Of a DNA stretch of 15,575 bases, positions 7,515 to 14,680 are shown in pieces. Numbering within the stretch: the first letter of the stretch is position 1; each line of letters opens with the position of its first letter. The position numbers and the translations under genes are program-made. Under the pieces are notes generated by a model. That model was not told the origin of the DNA. It ran no database searches and worked only from the letters and a program-made list of their open reading frames with translations. Source of the stretch: Flavobacteriales bacterium UBA720 (GTDB lineage: Bacteria > Bacteroidota > Bacteroidia > Flavobacteriales > Weeksellaceae); NCBI GenBank assembly GCA_002297505.1, contig DBLQ01000063.1, positions 1 to 15,575 of the forward strand. Reading direction: 5' to 3'.

Positions 7515-8330
7515 ATGAAAAATATTCAGATTCTATTATTATTGCTTTTATCCTTCTTCGCTCCCGGGCAGAACAAACAATTTCTCTACGAATACAAATT
7601 CATTCCCGATTCCACAAACAAATCCGATGTGAAATCCGAAATAGTAATCCTTAATGTACAGAAAGACAAATCCGAATATTACAGTGCCGGGCGGTACGCT
7701 TCGGATTCTGCGCAGGCAGCAGATTACAAAAAAGGGATTAATTCTATGCCCGAAGTGAAATCAATGGTCAATGAAAGGGTCACCAAATATCCGAATTCCA
7801 ACGAGGTGATATATACCACATTTATGGTTTCGGACAAATACAAAGTGAAGCAGGACGTTGACCTGAAATGGAAACTCACCGATCAATTTTCGAAAATCCT
7901 GAATTATGACGTTCAGAAAGCAACGACAGAATTTGGCGGACGGCAATGGACTGCGTGGTTTACCAAAGAAATCCCGATCCAGGATGGTCCCTACAAATTC
8001 AAAGGTCTGCCGGGCTTGATCCTGAAGATTGAAGATGCTACGAAAAGTCACGTTTGGGAGCTGAAAGGCATCCGATCCAATCAGGAAGAATTCGTCTATC
8101 CCGATCTTGGCCAATACAGAATCACGGAACTGAATTACAATCAATACATCAAAAAATTTAAAAATTACCGCGCCAATCCTACAGCTGATTTGGTGGGCCG
8201 AATTCCCGATCAAAGGGATGCTAAAGGAAAAATGCGTACCTCAGCAGAAGTCATACGGGAAATCAACAAACAGATAATGGATCATCTGGCTAAGGATAAT
8301 AATTTGATTGAGATTGAGCTTTTGAAGTAA
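7515..8330 (+). CDS. GLPGLI family protein
   Basis: A 271-aa exported protein of the Bacteroidota GLPGLI family. A signal peptide of about 18 residues (MKNIQILLLLLLSFF, then APGQ) precedes a beta-rich body. The family signature is present: GGRQWTAWFTKEIPIQDGPY, then the literal GLPGLI at residues 164-169, followed by LKIEDATKSHVWEL. The function of GLPGLI proteins is not established; they occur in lineage-specific expansions beside TonB receptors, carboxypeptidase-domain proteins and secreted peptidases, as here. A TTG at 7509 opens the frame two codons earlier but the ATG at 7515 is the natural start. It lies 39 nt after the S41 gene and likely belongs to the same operon. Confidence 0.92.
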   Translation: MKNIQILLLLLLSFFAPGQNKQFLYEYKFIPDSTNKSDVKSEIVILNVQKDKSEYYSAGRYASDSAQAADYKKGINSMPEVKSMVNERVTKYPNSNEVIYTTFMVSDKYKVKQDVDLKWKLTDQFSKILNYDVQKATTEFGGRQWTAWFTKEIPIQDGPYKFKGLPGLILKIEDATKSHVWELKGIRSNQEEFVYPDLGQYRITELNYNQYIKKFKNYRANPTADLVGRIPDQRDAKGKMRTSAEVIREINKQIMDHLAKDNNLIEIELLK

Positions 8331-8429
8331 GCACCGTTATGTTCTGATCTTTAAGTGTAACATCTTTCCATTTATCTATAACGGAATGGCATCTATTTTT
8401 CGGAAATTTGCGATATCAATTCAGCAAAA

Positions 8430-11099
8430 ATGGAAAACCACAATCATCATAATCACGACAGTCTTCATCCCAACCAAAGAATCTCACCAAGCTCCGTTTA
8501 CTATTGCCCGATGGAATGCGAAGGCGAAAAACTATACTTCAAACAAGGAAGATGTCCGGTTTGCAATATGTTCCTCGTTCCGATAGAAGAACGCGGTGAC
8601 CACAGAAACAAACCACAAGCTTACTCAAAAACCAATCTTCCGGAAAGTTTCAAGGATAAAATCGGAGACTATTTTTGCCCTATGTTTTGCGAATCCGACA
8701 AGACTTATGATTCCGACACAGGCTGTCCAGTTTGTCATATGCATCTGGAAGAAATCACCCAGGATTTAGTTGATAGTTCATCGCTGATGGTTGACAGTAA
8801 TGTCATCCTGAGCGGAGTCAAAGGACATCATCATCAAACCATCAACCATCAACCATCAACCGACAACCCGGGAAAATACTACTGCCCGATGTTCTGCGAG
8901 GGCGACAAAGTCTACGATTCCAACGTCGGCTGTCCCGTCTGTGGAATGGATCTGGTGAAGATTCCTGAGAAAAAAACCATCGAATATGAATGCCCGATGC
9001 ATCCGGAAATCGTGCAGAACGAACCTGGAAACTGCCCGATCTGCGGAATGGATCTCGTCCCAAAACCTTCCAAAAACACAAGTCACGAAGATGAAACTTA
9101 TCTTCTTCTGAGAAAAAAATTCTGGATCGCACTCGGATTTACGATTCCTGTTTTTATTTTGTCAATGGGCGGGATGTTTATTGATTGGCCATTTTCCCAC
9201 CAGATTCAGGGGATTTTGGAACTGATCCTTACGCTTCCCGTGGTGTTCTATGCGGGCTGGTTTCTGATGAAACGCGGCTGGACATCCTTCAAAACCTGGA
9301 ACCTCAATATGTTTTCGCTGATTGCTCTGGGCGTGGCTGCAGCGATGATTTTTAGTCTGGTCGCCTTATTCATTTCCGATATTTTACCGCACGAACTCTC
9401 GCACGGCGGAAGCGTACCACTCTATTTCGAGTCGGTTTGTGTCATTTTGACTTTGGTCATTATGGGACAAATGATGGAAGCCAGAGCCCACCAGAAAACA
9501 GGAAAAGCCATCGAAGCGCTGATGAATCTTTCGCCGGACACGGCTAATTTAATCGTCAATGGAAATGAGAAGAAAGTCGCATTATCTGAAATTAAAGTCG
9601 ATGATATTTTAAGAGTCAAACCGGGTGAAAAAATACCTGTGGACGGAAAAATCACCGAAGGTAATTCTAATGTCGATGAATCGATGATCACAGGCGAGCC
9701 AATGCCTGTGGAGAAAAAGTCCGGCGACAAAGTCACTTCCGGAACCATCAACGGCAACGGCAGCTTCCTGATGAAAACCGAAAAAGTGGGCGATGAAACC
9801 CTGCTTTCCAAAATCATCAAAATGGTGAACGACGCCAGCCGAAGCAAAGCTCCGATTCAGAAATTGGCGGATAAAATCTCAAAAATTTTCGTTCCGACTG
9901 TGATCGCAATTTCGCTGCTGACCTTTATTGTATGGTACATTTTCGGAGGCGAGAACAGGTTGATTTATGCTTTTGTGAATGCCGTCGCGGTTCTGATCGT
10001 CGCTTGCCCCTGCGCGCTTGGTCTGGCTACGCCAATGAGCCTGATGGTAGGAATCGGGAAGGGTGCGCAGAACGGAATCCTCATAAAAAATGCGGAAGCG
10101 CTGGAAGAAATGCATAAGATCAATGTGCTGATTACTGATAAAACAGGAACTTTAACTGAAGGAAAGCCAAGTCTGGAGGAAATCGATACTGTTGACAACG
10201 TTGATAAAAATGAGCTTTTAAAATTAGCCGCTTCACTGAATCAGAATTCTGAACATCCTTTGTCTAGTGCGGTTTTAAAAGCTCTTCGTCAAGCTCAGAG
10301 TGACCATAAGAATATACAATTCGAAAAAGTCGACAACTTCGAAAACATCTCCGGAAAAGGTATCAAGGGAACAATTAACAATGAAGAAGTTCTATTGGGA
10401 AACGAAAGTTTGTTAAATCACTTCAACATCGAAATTCCTGAATCATTAAAACAACAAGTCATTGTAAAGCAAGACGAGGCCAAAACGATCTCTTACCTCG
10501 CAAAAGCTGGAAGAGTCCTTGGATTTCTGAGTTTTTCGGATCAAATCAAATCAACTTCAAAAAAAGCCATCGATTATCTGCATTCTCAAAACATTGAAGT
10601 GATAATGATGACGGGCGACAATGAACATACCGCAAAAGCAGTCGCAACGGAACTCGGCATCAAAAACTTCAAAGCCAACTGTCTGCCGGAAGACAAGATG
10701 AACGAGATCAAAAAACTGCAAAGCGAAGGAAAAATTGTAGCAATGACCGGCGACGGCATCAATGATGCGCCGGCTCTGGCACAGTCCAACATCGGAATTG
10801 CAATGGGAACCGGAACGGATGTCGCCATAGAAAGCGCCGAAATTACCTTGCTGAAAGGCGATATTCTAGGCGTTGCCAAAGCGAAAATATTGAGTGAAAA
10901 ACTCCTGAAAAACATCAAGGAAAACTTATTCTTTGCCTTTATCTACAACGTTTTGGGGATTCCGCTCGCCGCAGGTCTGCTCTACCCTCTCTTCGGCATT
11001 CTCCTGAGTCCGATGATTGCGGCGGCGGCAATGAGTTTCAGCTCTGTCTCTGTCATTCTGAACTCTTTGAGACTGAACCAAGCGAAGTTGGATATTTGA
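8430..11099 (+). CDS. copA: Cu+-type heavy-metal P1B-ATPase with four N-terminal metal-binding modules
   Basis: An 889-aa inner-membrane pump that should export Cu+ (or Ag+) using ATP. The N-terminus is His-rich (MENHNHHNHD). Four heavy-metal-binding modules follow at about 24-51, 81-108, 150-177 and 186-211, each with a CPM element and a CPVC or CPIC element, the last being the classic CPMHPE...CPICGMDL form. There is no HMA (GMxCxxC) domain. The ATPase core has TGE at 421-423, the metal-transport CPC at 526-528, phosphorylation motif DKTGTLT from 570, an HP motif (EHPLSSA), TGDNEHT and GDGIND at 774-779. YN in the seventh helix and MSFSS in the last helix are the P1B-1 (Cu+) signature. A palindromic repeat encodes residues about 112-147 between modules 2 and 3. 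The symbol is by similarity of type, not proven orthology. Confidence 0.92.
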   Translation: MENHNHHNHDSLHPNQRISPSSVYYCPMECEGEKLYFKQGRCPVCNMFLVPIEERGDHRNKPQAYSKTNLPESFKDKIGDYFCPMFCESDKTYDSDTGCPVCHMHLEEITQDLVDSSSLMVDSNVILSGVKGHHHQTINHQPSTDNPGKYYCPMFCEGDKVYDSNVGCPVCGMDLVKIPEKKTIEYECPMHPEIVQNEPGNCPICGMDLVPKPSKNTSHEDETYLLLRKKFWIALGFTIPVFILSMGGMFIDWPFSHQIQGILELILTLPVVFYAGWFLMKRGWTSFKTWNLNMFSLIALGVAAAMIFSLVALFISDILPHELSHGGSVPLYFESVCVILTLVIMGQMMEARAHQKTGKAIEALMNLSPDTANLIVNGNEKKVALSEIKVDDILRVKPGEKIPVDGKITEGNSNVDESMITGEPMPVEKKSGDKVTSGTINGNGSFLMKTEKVGDETLLSKIIKMVNDASRSKAPIQKLADKISKIFVPTVIAISLLTFIVWYIFGGENRLIYAFVNAVAVLIVACPCALGLATPMSLMVGIGKGAQNGILIKNAEALEEMHKINVLITDKTGTLTEGKPSLEEIDTVDNVDKNELLKLAASLNQNSEHPLSSAVLKALRQAQSDHKNIQFEKVDNFENISGKGIKGTINNEEVLLGNESLLNHFNIEIPESLKQQVIVKQDEAKTISYLAKAGRVLGFLSFSDQIKSTSKKAIDYLHSQNIEVIMMTGDNEHTAKAVATELGIKNFKANCLPEDKMNEIKKLQSEGKIVAMTGDGINDAPALAQSNIGIAMGTGTDVAIESAEITLLKGDILGVAKAKILSEKLLKNIKENLFFAFIYNVLGIPLAAGLLYPLFGILLSPMIAAAAMSFSSVSVILNSLRLNQAKLDI
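8769..8865. repeat. Dispersed palindromic repeat inserted in frame in the copper ATPase gene
   Basis: The core TGTCATCCTGAGCGGAGTCA (8801-8820) is the same element found twice just downstream of the gene (11111-11132 and 11163-11190). It is flanked on the left by four degenerate heptads of form GTTGATG (8769-8796) and on the right by three exact ACCATCA heptads plus a variant (8838-8865), which are in inverted orientation to the left set. The unit sits inside the coding sequence, keeps it open and encodes residues about 112-147, a low-complexity linker containing HHHQTINHQPS. Confidence 0.75.
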
Positions 11100-11110
11100 T
11101 TTGACAAGTC

Positions 11111-11190
11111 TTCGACTCCGCTCAGACTGACACTTTCAACGTAAAAAGACTAAAACTCGCAATGTCATGCTGAGCGGAGTCGAAGCATCT
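11111..11190. repeat. Inverted pair of dispersed repeats after the copper ATPase gene
   Basis: TTCGACTCCGCTCAG (11111-11125) is the exact reverse complement of CTGAGCGGAGTCGAA (11170-11184). The complementarity continues as TGACA (11128-11132) with TGTCA (11163-11167) after a small bulge. The two copies enclose about 30 nt and could fold into one large hairpin in RNA on either strand. This REP-like sequence is common between genes in Bacteroidota genomes in my experience of such sequences; its function is not established. Confidence 0.8.
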
Positions 11191-11205
11191 TTATCATTAC
11201 TACGA

Positions 11206-11241
11206 GTTGCAAAACACATTTATAGCTTTGCGACTTTTTTT
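11206..11241 (+). terminator. Intrinsic terminator for the copper ATPase transcript
   Basis: GTTGCAAA (11206-11213) pairs with TTTGCGAC (11227-11234) over eight base pairs with one G-U wobble, extendable by A11205-T11235. The loop is 13 nt and seven T residues (11235-11241) follow. The distance from the stop codon is about 105 nt, so the inverted repeat pair lies within the 3' UTR. Confidence 0.65.
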
Positions 11242-11279
11242 GGTTATAGTAAAGAGTGTTGTGCCTTTGCGATAAACCC

Positions 11280-11312
11280 AAAAAAAGCGGCACCGGGAAA
11301 ATTCCCGATGCC
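11280..11312 (-). terminator. Intrinsic terminator for the TonB receptor transcript (minus strand)
   Basis: GGCACCGGGAAAATTCCCGATGCC (11289-11312) folds into a stem of 4 bp, one mismatch and 4-6 further bp. On the minus strand it is followed by GC and seven T residues (A-run at 11280-11286 on the + strand). The polarity therefore fits transcription coming from the receptor gene, not from the ATPase. If it is the main terminator, the 42-bp repeats at 11370-11530 lie in the receptor mRNA. Confidence 0.7.
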
Positions 11313-11369
11313 ATTTCAAAACAAAATAAAAAACCTTAAAAAATCATAGCTTTTGTCATCCGGATTTCC

Positions 11370-11535
11370 CGAAAGCTTGCTGCACCCCTGCGTGGACGTT
11401 CCAGGTCATCTCGAAAGCTTGTTGCACCCCTGCAGGAAGCTTTCAGATCATCACGAAAGCTTGTCGCACCCCTGCGGGAAGCTTTCAGGGTAATCACGAA
11501 AGCTTGCTGCACCCCTGCGACACGCATCCGGGGAA
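11370..11535. repeat. Four tandem 42-43-bp palindromic units
   Basis: Units begin with CGAAAGCTTG at 11370, 11412, 11454 and 11497, giving periods of 42, 42 and 43 bp. Each has the conserved core GCACCCCTGC. The middle two are closed by AAGCTTTC, so that GAAAGCTT and AAGCTTTC form an 8-bp stem around the core; the closing arms of the outer units have drifted (GGACGTTCC, GACACGCATCC). The block starts immediately after the receptor stop codon. It keeps a short reverse frame open only because 42 is a multiple of three. Confidence 0.85.
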
Positions 11536-11538
11536 CTT

Positions 11539-14328
11539 TTAGAAAGAAACCGTCAGCTTGCTGAACACATAACGTCCGTTTTGCCCGAACTGAGACGTGG
11601 ACCGCGAGTAAATAAATTGGTCGTTATTGGTAGACGACGCCACATTTTTCGTTGGATAAATATCAAACAAATTATTGGTTCCCAGCGTCAGGTTAAAGTT
11701 CTTGTTGATATCATAGCCAATGGACAGATCCGTAATAATTTTATCCGAAATCAGCTGATGCTCAAACGGATTGTTATTGATACCGTCGGCGCCGTAAACC
11801 TTGCCATAGTAAGTATTTCTGAGGTAGATGTTGAACTGATTCCAATTCAAATTGTTAGACAGACTAGCCTTCACTTTCGGAACAGAATCTTCCAGATAGA
11901 CCCTGGATCTCTCGCCAAAATAGGTGTTTTCCAAACCTGCTTTTTCTAATAAATCAGAGGCGTGGATACCGCCTACTTTCTTAGTTTTATTAAAGTTGAT
12001 CGCAAAATCATTGTTCAATTTGAAAGCACCTGTTCTGTAATTATGGCTGATGACCACATCCAGACCTTTGGTTTCCGTATCGATGGAGTTGGCAAAGAAC
12101 TGCGCGGCATTAACATTCGCTGCATCCATAGCCGCCTGCACAAGACCCAGATTGGCATTGCCGATAACCTGCTGGTTAGTTGGCCGCGCGAATTGATCCG
12201 TTAAGACAATTCGGTCATCAATTCTGATAAAATAAGCATCCGCAGTAATATTCAGATTCAAGGACGGAATTTTGTATGTAAAACCTGTGCTTACGGATTT
12301 TGAAGTTTCCTGCTTGAGTTTATTGATTCCCAAATTTCTTGCAATTGTAGAATCATTACTGAACGTTCCTACTTCTACCAGTTGCGGCTCCGCACTTCCG
12401 GGAAGCGTGGTAAACAACGTAGAGGTCGTGTTATAATAAATCTGGTGAATCGATGGAGCACGGAAACCCGTGGATCCTGCAAAACGGAAGTTAAGATCAT
12501 CGGTTAATTTGATTCTGGAAGCCAATTTATAATTGAAAGTAGAACCGAAATCCGAATAATTCTCATAGCGGATGGCTGCATCTACCAATAACCAATTGGT
12601 GAAATTAAATTCTACATCACCGTAAGCGGCATAGGCATTTCGGCTTTTGTTAACTTGATTTTCAGCTCTAAAACCTGAAAATACCTGAGAACCTCCCGGC
12701 AAAACTGCACCAAAGAAATCTGTCGGGTTTACGGAAGTTGCTGTCCGGATGTTGCCATTCACATCATAAGCTTGGTAAGACGCTTCCTCGCCCGGATTTT
12801 CTTTGAAATTCTCGTGGCGTTGCTCTGCCCCGAAAGCCACATTCAGACCTTGAAAAACATCAAACTTCTTGCTGAAATCCAAGTTGATGGTATTCTGCAA
12901 AAACTGCAGTCCTCCGGCTTTGAAACTTGTGGGGGACGCAAATCTTAAACTCGTATTTCCTGTATTTTCAATGGTATAATCAAAACTGTTTTGACCAAAT
13001 GTATTGCTGAAATCTATATTCCAGCCGTCCCATTGTCCCTTTACACCGGCGGATAAAGACACATCCTGGATCAGAGTATGGATTTCCGGCAGATAGCCGT
13101 CCGGATACAACCCTGTGAAAGTCCTGGACTGGTTTGGTCTTCTGTAGAAACCGCCTGATTCACCATCGCGGATCGAATAGCCACCAAAGGTATAGACTTT
13201 CCAATCATCATTGAGCGGCACTTCTATATTGGCAAACAATTGATGGTTGCTGAGCTTGGACTGCCCTACCTGCATATTGAAATCCTTTCTGGTCTGTCCG
13301 CGGTAAGCCAGCTCCTGATCAGAATAATTGGCGCCCAGCAAGCCCTGCAAAGCGGTAATGGTGGAAGCGTTCTGGATGTTGGATTGAAAGCCTGAATCAA
13401 AATAATTCACACCTTGCGCATACTGATGGATCAGATTCACAAAGTCCTGTTCGCCTGCCGTTCCTTTCAGATTGTTGATATTATTAAAGTAAGAAGAGAG
13501 ATTCACACCACTTTCCAATGCTCTTTTCTCAATGGCATTATAGGCATTGTAAATCGCACCGCTCTCGGTTCCTGCTCTTCTGGTAGGGTCACGGAATTGG
13601 GAAGACCAGGTAAGGTTATAAAAACCACCTTTGTTCCCGATTTTATTTCCGTAGTTTAAATCCAATTGATATTGCTGGCCATCATAATTACCGGTGTGGT
13701 CATTGGCTGCAGGCGTCAGGTAACCGCCGTAGTTCAATTGACCTGTGAGTTTTCCGGTGTCTCTTTTGAGTTGAAGATTCATCACCCCGGCGATGGCATC
13801 AGAACCATACTGCGCGGATGCACCATCTCTCAAAACTTCGATTCTGGACAAGGCAAAAGCCGGAATGGCATTCAGGTCTGTGCCTACCGTCCCTCTACCC
13901 GGCGCACCATTAACATTGACCAACGCTGATGTATGGCGTCTTTTCCCATTGACCAAAATCAACGTCTGATCTGGTCCCAGTCCTCTCAATTGTGCAGGAT
14001 CCGAGTGGTCGGATCCATCTGCATTGGTCTGAATCGTTGATGTAAAAGATGGCGCAATGGTATTAAGAATCTGATTGATGTTAGTCTGAGGCAAGCTCTG
14101 CTGGATGTCTTTCAGGTTGAAAACATCCACCGGAACAGGACTGTCGGCCTTAGAGCGGCCGCCACTTCTGGAGCCTACAAGAACCACTTCTTCAATTTGC
14201 TTATCAGCGGTAGAATCTTTAGCAGGTTTGGTTTCCTGCGCTTGTGTCAAATAAATTCCGGAAAAGAAGATCACCGCTGTCGATAACACAGCTCTCCTTC
14301 CCGATTGTAACATAGTTTTTTGAATCAT
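11539..14328 (-). CDS. TonB-dependent outer-membrane receptor
   Basis: A 929-aa outer-membrane beta-barrel receptor that imports a ligand using TonB energy. The start is the ATG at 14328 (MIQKTMLQ); upstream in-frame codons include only a TTG at 14376 inside the terminator hairpin. A signal peptide ends near TQAQ (residues 28-31). A TonB-box-like stretch IEEVVLVGSR lies at 45-54. The plug domain spans about 60-190 with RGLGPDQTLILVNGKRRHTS, RIEVLRDGASAQYGSDAIAGVMNL. The remainder is barrel, ending in the terminal aromatic motif KLTVSF. It has no CarboxypepD_reg extension and no SusD partner beside it, so a small-molecule ligand is more likely than a polysaccharide. The SAM-I riboswitch in its leader points to methionine, a methionine precursor or another sulfur compound; this is inference. 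Confidence 0.93.
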   Translation of the reverse strand: MIQKTMLQSGRRAVLSTAVIFFSGIYLTQAQETKPAKDSTADKQIEEVVLVGSRSGGRSKADSPVPVDVFNLKDIQQSLPQTNINQILNTIAPSFTSTIQTNADGSDHSDPAQLRGLGPDQTLILVNGKRRHTSALVNVNGAPGRGTVGTDLNAIPAFALSRIEVLRDGASAQYGSDAIAGVMNLQLKRDTGKLTGQLNYGGYLTPAANDHTGNYDGQQYQLDLNYGNKIGNKGGFYNLTWSSQFRDPTRRAGTESGAIYNAYNAIEKRALESGVNLSSYFNNINNLKGTAGEQDFVNLIHQYAQGVNYFDSGFQSNIQNASTITALQGLLGANYSDQELAYRGQTRKDFNMQVGQSKLSNHQLFANIEVPLNDDWKVYTFGGYSIRDGESGGFYRRPNQSRTFTGLYPDGYLPEIHTLIQDVSLSAGVKGQWDGWNIDFSNTFGQNSFDYTIENTGNTSLRFASPTSFKAGGLQFLQNTINLDFSKKFDVFQGLNVAFGAEQRHENFKENPGEEASYQAYDVNGNIRTATSVNPTDFFGAVLPGGSQVFSGFRAENQVNKSRNAYAAYGDVEFNFTNWLLVDAAIRYENYSDFGSTFNYKLASRIKLTDDLNFRFAGSTGFRAPSIHQIYYNTTSTLFTTLPGSAEPQLVEVGTFSNDSTIARNLGINKLKQETSKSVSTGFTYKIPSLNLNITADAYFIRIDDRIVLTDQFARPTNQQVIGNANLGLVQAAMDAANVNAAQFFANSIDTETKGLDVVISHNYRTGAFKLNNDFAINFNKTKKVGGIHASDLLEKAGLENTYFGERSRVYLEDSVPKVKASLSNNLNWNQFNIYLRNTYYGKVYGADGINNNPFEHQLISDKIITDLSIGYDINKNFNLTLGTNNLFDIYPTKNVASSTNNDQFIYSRSTSQFGQNGRYVFSKLTVSF

Positions 14329-14348
14329 ATTTTTAATTTTTAGGTTCT

Positions 14349-14389
14349 TTAAAATAATAAAACTTCTTCCGGACAAGTCCGAAAGAAGT
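14349..14389 (-). terminator. Riboswitch-controlled terminator in the receptor leader
   Basis: On the minus strand ACTTCTTTCGGA (14389 to 14378) pairs with TCCGGAAGAAGT (14373 to 14362) over 12 bp with one G-U wobble and loop CTTG, followed by a T-rich run (TTTATTATTTT). It stands 21 nt upstream of the receptor ATG, after the SAM-I aptamer. GAAAG-AT-AAGT from the 3' side of aptamer helix P1 is complementary to ACTTCTTTC in the 5' arm of this terminator, a plausible antiterminator. The pairings are seen; the switching is inferred. Confidence 0.8.
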
Positions 14390-14432
14390 CGTTATGAGAT
14401 CGGCCAAAGCCGCATTAATCCATTCTATTCCA

Positions 14433-14530
14433 CTTATCTTTCCTTTTTTCAAAGGCTGAATGTAACACCTTACCCAAGGGCAGGTTGTCAAGACGTCAAC
14501 AGGTCAGTTCCCTCGGTCTTCCTTAATAAG
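14433..14530 (-). ncRNA. SAM-I (S-box) riboswitch aptamer
   Basis: Read on the minus strand, the element begins CTTATTAAGG (14530) and ends GATAAG (14433), which pair as helix P1 (extendable to 8 bp). In order it shows the S-box landmarks: AAGAC pairing with GTCTT as P2, the kink-turn and P2b stretch GAGGGAACTGACC, then TGAC, the ACAACC box, AAGGTGTTACATTC matching the conserved AAGGTGCTAAATTC, and P4 CCTTT with AAAGG. Class I SAM riboswitches bind S-adenosylmethionine and usually turn expression off by favouring a terminator. Some conserved positions differ (GACCT for GGCCC), with compensating pairs. The order and spacing make chance very unlikely. Confidence 0.9.
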
Positions 14531-14556
14531 TATGACAGCAACACATGATCACACTG

Positions 14557-14564
14557 CAAAAGTA
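14557..14564 (-). promoter_or_regulatory. -7 promoter element for the riboswitch-receptor transcript
   Basis: CAAAAGTA on the + strand reads TACTTTTG on the minus strand, an exact TAnnTTTG. The transcript would start near 14550, about 20 nt before the aptamer P1 helix, which is the expected layout for a riboswitch leader. A clear -33 TTG is not visible; instead an inverted repeat occupies that region. Confidence 0.65.
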
Positions 14565-14579
14565 CAACAATAAAATTGA

Positions 14580-14602
14580 TATCATACTATTTTGGTATGA
14601 TA
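14580..14602. promoter_or_regulatory. Inverted repeat overlapping the -33 region; possible operator
   Basis: TATCATAC (14580-14587) and GTATGATA (14595-14602) are perfect 8-bp inverted repeats around the 7-nt spacer TATTTTG. A further ATATCAT occurs as a direct repeat at 14579-14585 and 14604-14610. The element lies 16-38 nt upstream of the -7 box of the receptor promoter, where a regulator or activator would bind, and between the two divergent genes. No factor can be named. Confidence 0.5.
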
Positions 14603-14680
14603 AATATCATCAATTCTTCCATGCTTTTTTAAAATGGCTGAGCGCGTGACATTTGGCACAGAAATGAGTTGGATTTGATT

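Noticed and set aside
7761..8213. 150-aa reverse ORF opposite the GLPGLI gene
   Set aside because: Shadow of a clearly recognised GLPGLI protein; no start signal or family features.
8403..8410. GAAATTTG as the -7 promoter box of the copper ATPase gene
   Set aside because: First base deviates from TAnnTTTG and no -33 TTG is seen. It is possible given its distance to the ATG but too weak to list.
9422..9847. 141-aa reverse ORF opposite the ATPase gene
   Set aside because: Antisense of the conserved actuator domain coding region; low-complexity Ser/Leu/Ile composition typical of shadow frames.
11336..11527. 63-aa reverse-strand frame with a 14-residue repeat (RGATSFRDDLKAS)
   Set aside because: It is the translation of the 42-bp palindromic units, open because 42 is divisible by three. 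It has no start context and its last unit period (43 bp) breaks the phase, so a peptide gene is unlikely.
11370..11535. CRISPR array
   Set aside because: Units are contiguous and nearly identical over their whole length with no unique spacers, and there are no cas genes.
14329..14376. N-terminal extension of the receptor to the TTG at 14376
   Set aside because: It would start inside the terminator hairpin and put 16 polar/hydrophobic residues before a standard signal peptide. The ATG at 14328 is better.
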